Shown here piece after piece: positions 6,008-8,689 of a stretch of DNA of 8,689 nucleotides. The notes under the pieces are model-generated. The model saw only the letters and a program-made list of their open reading frames with translations, made no database searches and was not told where the DNA came from. Both the position numbers and the translations under genes were made by a program. The DNA comes from Candidatus Omnitrophota bacterium (lineage in GTDB: Bacteria; Omnitrophota; Gorgyraeia; Duberdicusellales; 4484-171): assembly GCA_023228195.1 (NCBI GenBank), contig JALOBR010000062.1, forward strand, positions 1 through 8,689, written 5' to 3'. Within the stretch, counting starts at the first letter, position 1; each line of letters starts with the position of its first letter.

Positions 6008-6146
6008 AAATTCCAATTTCCAAGCACCAAATTCCAAATAAGTTCCAAATTCCAATGTTGGAATGACCAAGCCAGGTTTCGTTTAGGATATTGGAATTTT
6101 GGTCATTGGAATTTATTTGGTACTTGGAATTTGTAACTTGGAATTT
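6008..6146. repeat. large palindromic heptad repeat (TTCCAA / TTGGAA arrays)
   Basis: This element fills most of the 163-base gap (5992-6154). The left arm at 6008-6055 and the right arm at 6099-6146 are inverted copies, matching at 37 of 48 positions without gaps. CCAA cores in the left half start at 6013, 6020, 6027, 6034, 6045 and 6052. TTGG-type cores in the right half start at 6138, 6131 (degenerate TTGT), 6124, 6117, 6106 and 6099. Read from the outside inwards, both arms therefore show spacings of 7, 7, 7, 11 and 7. The centre (6056-6098) is largely non-repeat and includes AGGTTTCGTTTAGGAT, but AATGACCAA at 6062-6070 can also pair with TTGGTCATT at 6099-6107. A long cruciform or RNA hairpin is possible. 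The element ends 8 bases before the next start codon. Confidence 0.88.
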
Positions 6147-6154
6147 ATCAACTT

Positions 6155-8032
6155 ATGGATATAAAAGAAGCGAAATTCATTTTAGCAAATACTCCGCCTT
6201 TTAATAAATTAAAAGAAGCTGAGATTGACGAATTTTTAGGCATTTGCGAATTGCGTAAATACGGACATGGGGAGATTTTATATAAAGACCAGGATCCTCC
6301 TGATTATTTTTATTTTTTGCTGCGCGGAAGAATTGTTATTCTAAAGCAAGATGAAAAACAGGAATCCGAGATAGAACTCATAAAAAGAGGAACATCCTTT
6401 GGAATAATTTCTCTTTTTAACGAAGAACCGCATTCAGTAACTACAAAATCGATAGAAGAGTCTTCTGTGTTAAAGTGTGACAAAGAAAAATTTAAGGATT
6501 TTTTAAATAAATACCCTCTGATTTCACTGGAGTTTTACAGGATACTTTCACAAAGAATCCGGGCGCGTTCCGGAAAGAAAAGAATTTTTCAGTGTAAACG
6601 TATAGCCGTTATGGGCGCGCGTTTAAGCGGTAAAACAAGTTACATGTTTAATCTGGGAGCTAAGTTAAAAGAGCAAACCCGCAAAAGCGTAATATGCATT
6701 GAATTCAGTTTATCCGATAGCTTCGGTCTGGATAAACTTATCTCCGCAAGTAAAATGCTTAACCTTGAAGACTACAAGGAAGAAACGCTTAATGATTATA
6801 TGATAAAAAGCAACTTGCAAAATAACAATGAGCTAAATTTTGATTGTCTTTTGGTAAAAATAAAAGATACTCTTAAGATACCTTCTTTGCTTAATTTCCT
6901 TTCCGAAAATTACCATTTTATAATTTACGAAATGCCGGAGCAGTTTTTTGATGTTAACGTGAAAAAGCATGTATCCCCGGCTGACTATTTTCATTTTATT
7001 GTTTTACCCGACAGAGAAGCTGCATTGCGGGCCGCCTCAGTAATAGCTGCTCTTAATGAAGCTGATCCTTTAAGCGCTGACAGAGTAAAAGTTATTTTGA
7101 GTTATTTTGCCGCGCAAGAGCACCTACCGGTAAAAAATGTAAAAGAAATTTTGCATACCGGTATATACGCAACTTTGCCTGCATTCGGCGAAGAATATTT
7201 AAATGCGATAAGAAGAATAAGCAAAGAGGTAGGTGAAGTAATAATCGGGCTTGCTTTGGGCAGTGGTGGAGCGTATGGTTTTGCGCATATAGGAGTATTA
7301 AGAGTGCTTGAGGAAAATCATATACCTATAGATATAATATGCGGTTCAAGTATCGGTTCTGTCATAGCAAGTCTTTGGGCTCTTGGGGAAACCCCCGAAA
7401 AAATAGAAAAATTCATGATTGAATTTGCAAAGAAACTAAATCTGTTCTCGGTCCGTGGTTTTTCTTTCCCTTTTAAGGGCTTGTGGCGCGCGAAATACTT
7501 GGAAAACATATTAAAGAAAATCTTTAAGGATAAAACTTTCTATGACCTTAGGCATCCTCTTAAGATAGTTGTATTTGACTTTTTAAGGAAAGAAGCAAAA
7601 ATTTTAGAAGAGGGTCATCTTTATAAAGCAGTTGCCGCAAGTTGCGCTATGCCCGGCGTTTTTGAGCCAATAAATTTTAAAGACAGGGTTTTTCTTGATG
7701 GAGGAGTTCTTAACCCTTTGCCGACTAAGGTGCTTTTAAATTATGGAGCAGATAAAATAATAGCCGTTAACGTTACCCCCTCCCAGGAAGAAATTATAAA
7801 AGAGTACGATAAAAATAATAAATTTCATATCCTTGATTTTATATTTGGAAGTATTGAAACAATGCAAAGGCAATTTATTGAGCAGGCAGTAACTGTCGCC
7901 GATTGCGTAATACACCCAAATTTCGGCCATCTTCGCTGGCTGGAGTTTGAAAAAGTACAGTATTTTGTAAAGCAAGGTGAATTAGCTACCCTAAACAAAT
8001 TGGATGAATTAAAAAAAATGGTTAATGGTTAA
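6155..8032 (+). CDS. CNB + P-loop + patatin-like phospholipase (NTE-type architecture)
   Basis: This 625-residue protein has three parts. Residues 15-135 form a cyclic-nucleotide-binding fold, but the phosphate-binding cassette reads FGIISLF...EPHSVTTK (82-98), without the usual Glu and Arg, so cAMP/cGMP binding is doubtful. Residues 147-360 form a MinD/ParA-like Rossmann region with a Walker A motif GARLSGKT (154-161) and YEMPE at 258-262 where these folds often have an Asp. From 364 on lies a patatin lipase: oxyanion loop GSGGAYG (369-375), GSSIG (397-401) with nucleophile Ser399, and DGG with Asp515. This order is that of neuropathy target esterase and bacterial relatives such as mycobacterial Rv2565, which are lysophospholipase-type enzymes. 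No transmembrane helix is evident. The start has no Shine-Dalgarno site and lies 8 bases after a palindromic repeat. A DUF3108-like gene follows after 58 bases. Confidence 0.9.
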   Translation: MDIKEAKFILANTPPFNKLKEAEIDEFLGICELRKYGHGEILYKDQDPPDYFYFLLRGRIVILKQDEKQESEIELIKRGTSFGIISLFNEEPHSVTTKSIEESSVLKCDKEKFKDFLNKYPLISLEFYRILSQRIRARSGKKRIFQCKRIAVMGARLSGKTSYMFNLGAKLKEQTRKSVICIEFSLSDSFGLDKLISASKMLNLEDYKEETLNDYMIKSNLQNNNELNFDCLLVKIKDTLKIPSLLNFLSENYHFIIYEMPEQFFDVNVKKHVSPADYFHFIVLPDREAALRAASVIAALNEADPLSADRVKVILSYFAAQEHLPVKNVKEILHTGIYATLPAFGEEYLNAIRRISKEVGEVIIGLALGSGGAYGFAHIGVLRVLEENHIPIDIICGSSIGSVIASLWALGETPEKIEKFMIEFAKKLNLFSVRGFSFPFKGLWRAKYLENILKKIFKDKTFYDLRHPLKIVVFDFLRKEAKILEEGHLYKAVAASCAMPGVFEPINFKDRVFLDGGVLNPLPTKVLLNYGADKIIAVNVTPSQEEIIKEYDKNNKFHILDFIFGSIETMQRQFIEQAVTVADCVIHPNFGHLRWLEFEKVQYFVKQGELATLNKLDELKKMVNG

Positions 8033-8035
8033 TGG
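8018..8035. repeat. ATGGTTA heptad repeat across the patatin stop codon
   Basis: ATGGTTA occurs twice in tandem (8018-8024, 8025-8031), followed by ATGG (8032-8035), about 2.6 copies. The repeat encodes the last residues (Met-Val-Asn-Gly) and contains the stop codon TAA at 8030-8032, so the C-terminus of the patatin protein is made from repeat DNA. Confidence 0.65.
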
Positions 8036-8076
8036 CTTTTGCTAGAATTTAACGGGTTATGTTTGTGCGTACCCTA

Positions 8077-8081
8077 AAGGA
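8077..8081 (+). promoter_or_regulatory. ribosome binding site AAGGA
   Basis: AAGGA lies nine bases before ATG 8091 and supports that start. An in-frame ATG at 8082 directly abuts the site and is too close. A ten-codon frame at 8059-8091 ends as TAATG over the start and may be chance. Confidence 0.6.
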
Positions 8082-8090
8082 ATGGTTATA

Positions 8091-8689
8091 ATGAAGAAAA
8101 AATCAGGATTATTCGGTAAATGGTGCAGCGCATTTCTTTTCTGTTTTATTTTGTCATCCGGGTTTGGCCGTTGCGAGAACATTGAAGAGCGATTCGGGGG
8201 GGAGCGTTTGTTGCTGTATGATGTTTTTTTTAACGGCGTTCCTACCGGAAAAATAGAATGGCAATATTTGGGAAAAGAAATAGTCAACGGCCGCAATGCA
8301 GAAGTAATTTTTATTAATTCCGACACCAATATACTTAAGCTTCTTAATCTGGAAAGTAAAGAAAAAGTATTTATTGACTCAGCAACTTATCTTCCGCTTA
8401 AAGTAGAGAGAGACGTTGTATTTTTTGGAAAAAAAGAGCTGATAAAAGAAGTCTACAATCAAGAAACAGGAGAAATCGCCATAACTAAAAGTAATTCTGC
8501 TAAACAAGAAGCTTTTTTACATCAAAAAAAACCCATACATAATATTCTATCTTTATTGTATTTTTTCCCTAAAGATATAGACCTGGTAAAAGGGAAAATA
8601 CTTTATTTTAATCTACCCACACAAAGAATTACAATACAGATGTTATATGAGAAGGATATCGCTTTTGGCAAAGGTAAAAAAGATATTTA
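8091..8689 (+). CDS. exported DUF3108-like protein, truncated by the window end
   Basis: The frame stays open for 199 codons to the window edge, so the C-terminus is missing. The N-terminus has the form of a Sec signal peptide: MKKK, then a hydrophobic stretch around residues 14-23 (AFLFCFILSS). The Cys after GFGR does not sit in a proper lipobox, so signal peptidase I cleavage is more likely than a lipoprotein. The mature part starts with LLLYDVFFNGVPTGKIEW and continues with alternating strands including ESKEKVFIDSATYLPLKVER and IKEVYNQETGEI. This fits the DUF3108 beta-rich pattern (Y-x-V...G, then a D-x-x-x-x-x-P-x-x layout and an FDR/YNQ-type strand). DUF3108 proteins are periplasmic and of unsettled function. 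The gene follows the patatin gene by 58 bases in the same direction, which hints at a shared envelope role. Assignment to DUF3108 is by eye. Confidence 0.72.
   Translation, partial: MKKKSGLFGKWCSAFLFCFILSSGFGRCENIEERFGGERLLLYDVFFNGVPTGKIEWQYLGKEIVNGRNAEVIFINSDTNILKLLNLESKEKVFIDSATYLPLKVERDVVFFGKKELIKEVYNQETGEIAITKSNSAKQEAFLHQKKPIHNILSLLYFFPKDIDLVKGKILYFNLPTQRITIQMLYEKDIAFGKGKKDI

Noticed and set aside
5942..6136. A 64-codon open frame on the + strand overlapping the end of the GH1 gene and the palindrome, preceded by AAGGAG at 5968-5973.
   Set aside because: Its residues beyond the GH1 overlap simply translate the repeat (KFQ and WN-rich runs). It overlaps the GH1 gene in another frame, so it is almost surely spurious.
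8057..8329. A 90-codon minus-strand frame near the right end.
   Set aside because: It lies opposite the signal-peptide region of the DUF3108-like gene, has no family resemblance, and all other genes run on the + strand.

Overview
The window is 8.7 kb of AT-rich bacterial DNA. All seven credible genes lie on the + strand and are read left to right. It looks like a chromosomal segment of an uncultivated Gram-negative-type bacterium. The last gene encodes an exported DUF3108-type protein, ribosome binding sites are of the AGGAGG kind, and the mix of GH57 enzymes, a DUF2934 miniprotein and an NTE-like patatin, with repeat-filled intergenic gaps, would fit a lineage such as Omnitrophota. That phylum guess is inference and weak. 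There is no phage, plasmid, transposase, tRNA, rRNA or CRISPR array.

Layout. Positions 1-76 hold the window edge and possibly the tail of an upstream gene. Two different GH57 alpha-glucan enzymes follow: 77-1645 (amylopullulanase/alpha-amylase-like) and 1719-3764 (4-alpha-glucanotransferase-like, with DUF1925/DUF1926 C-terminal domains). Then come a 61-residue DUF2934 protein (3905-4090) with a very strong ribosome binding site, a 231-base apparently structured gap, a tandem ACT-domain protein (4322-4717), a GH1 beta-glucosidase starting 5 bases later (4723-5991), a 163-base gap filled by a large palindromic repeat, a CNB + P-loop + patatin protein of neuropathy-target-esterase architecture (6155-8032), and a signal-peptide-bearing DUF3108-like protein cut by the window end (8091-8689).

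How the genes may work together. The two GH57 enzymes and the GH1 enzyme lack signal peptides. They probably act in the cytoplasm on storage glucan or maltodextrin and on short beta-glucosides. The ACT protein is a small-molecule (probably amino-acid) sensor by family and is probably translated together with the GH1 gene. The patatin and DUF3108 proteins look like a separate envelope/lipid pair.

The most unusual feature is in the gaps. Four intergenic spots carry short-period repeats of four unrelated sequences: a heptad TCAGNNN/CTGANNN array, a decamer AATCTGTGAT array, a heptad TTGGAAT array and a heptad ATGGTTA array. Three of the four are built as a block in one orientation followed by a block in the opposite orientation, so they can fold into hairpins. 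The largest has mirrored unit spacing (7-7-7-11-7) in its two arms. One array runs up to just before a start codon, one ends 8 bases before a start codon and one contains a stop codon. No protein in the window explains them.
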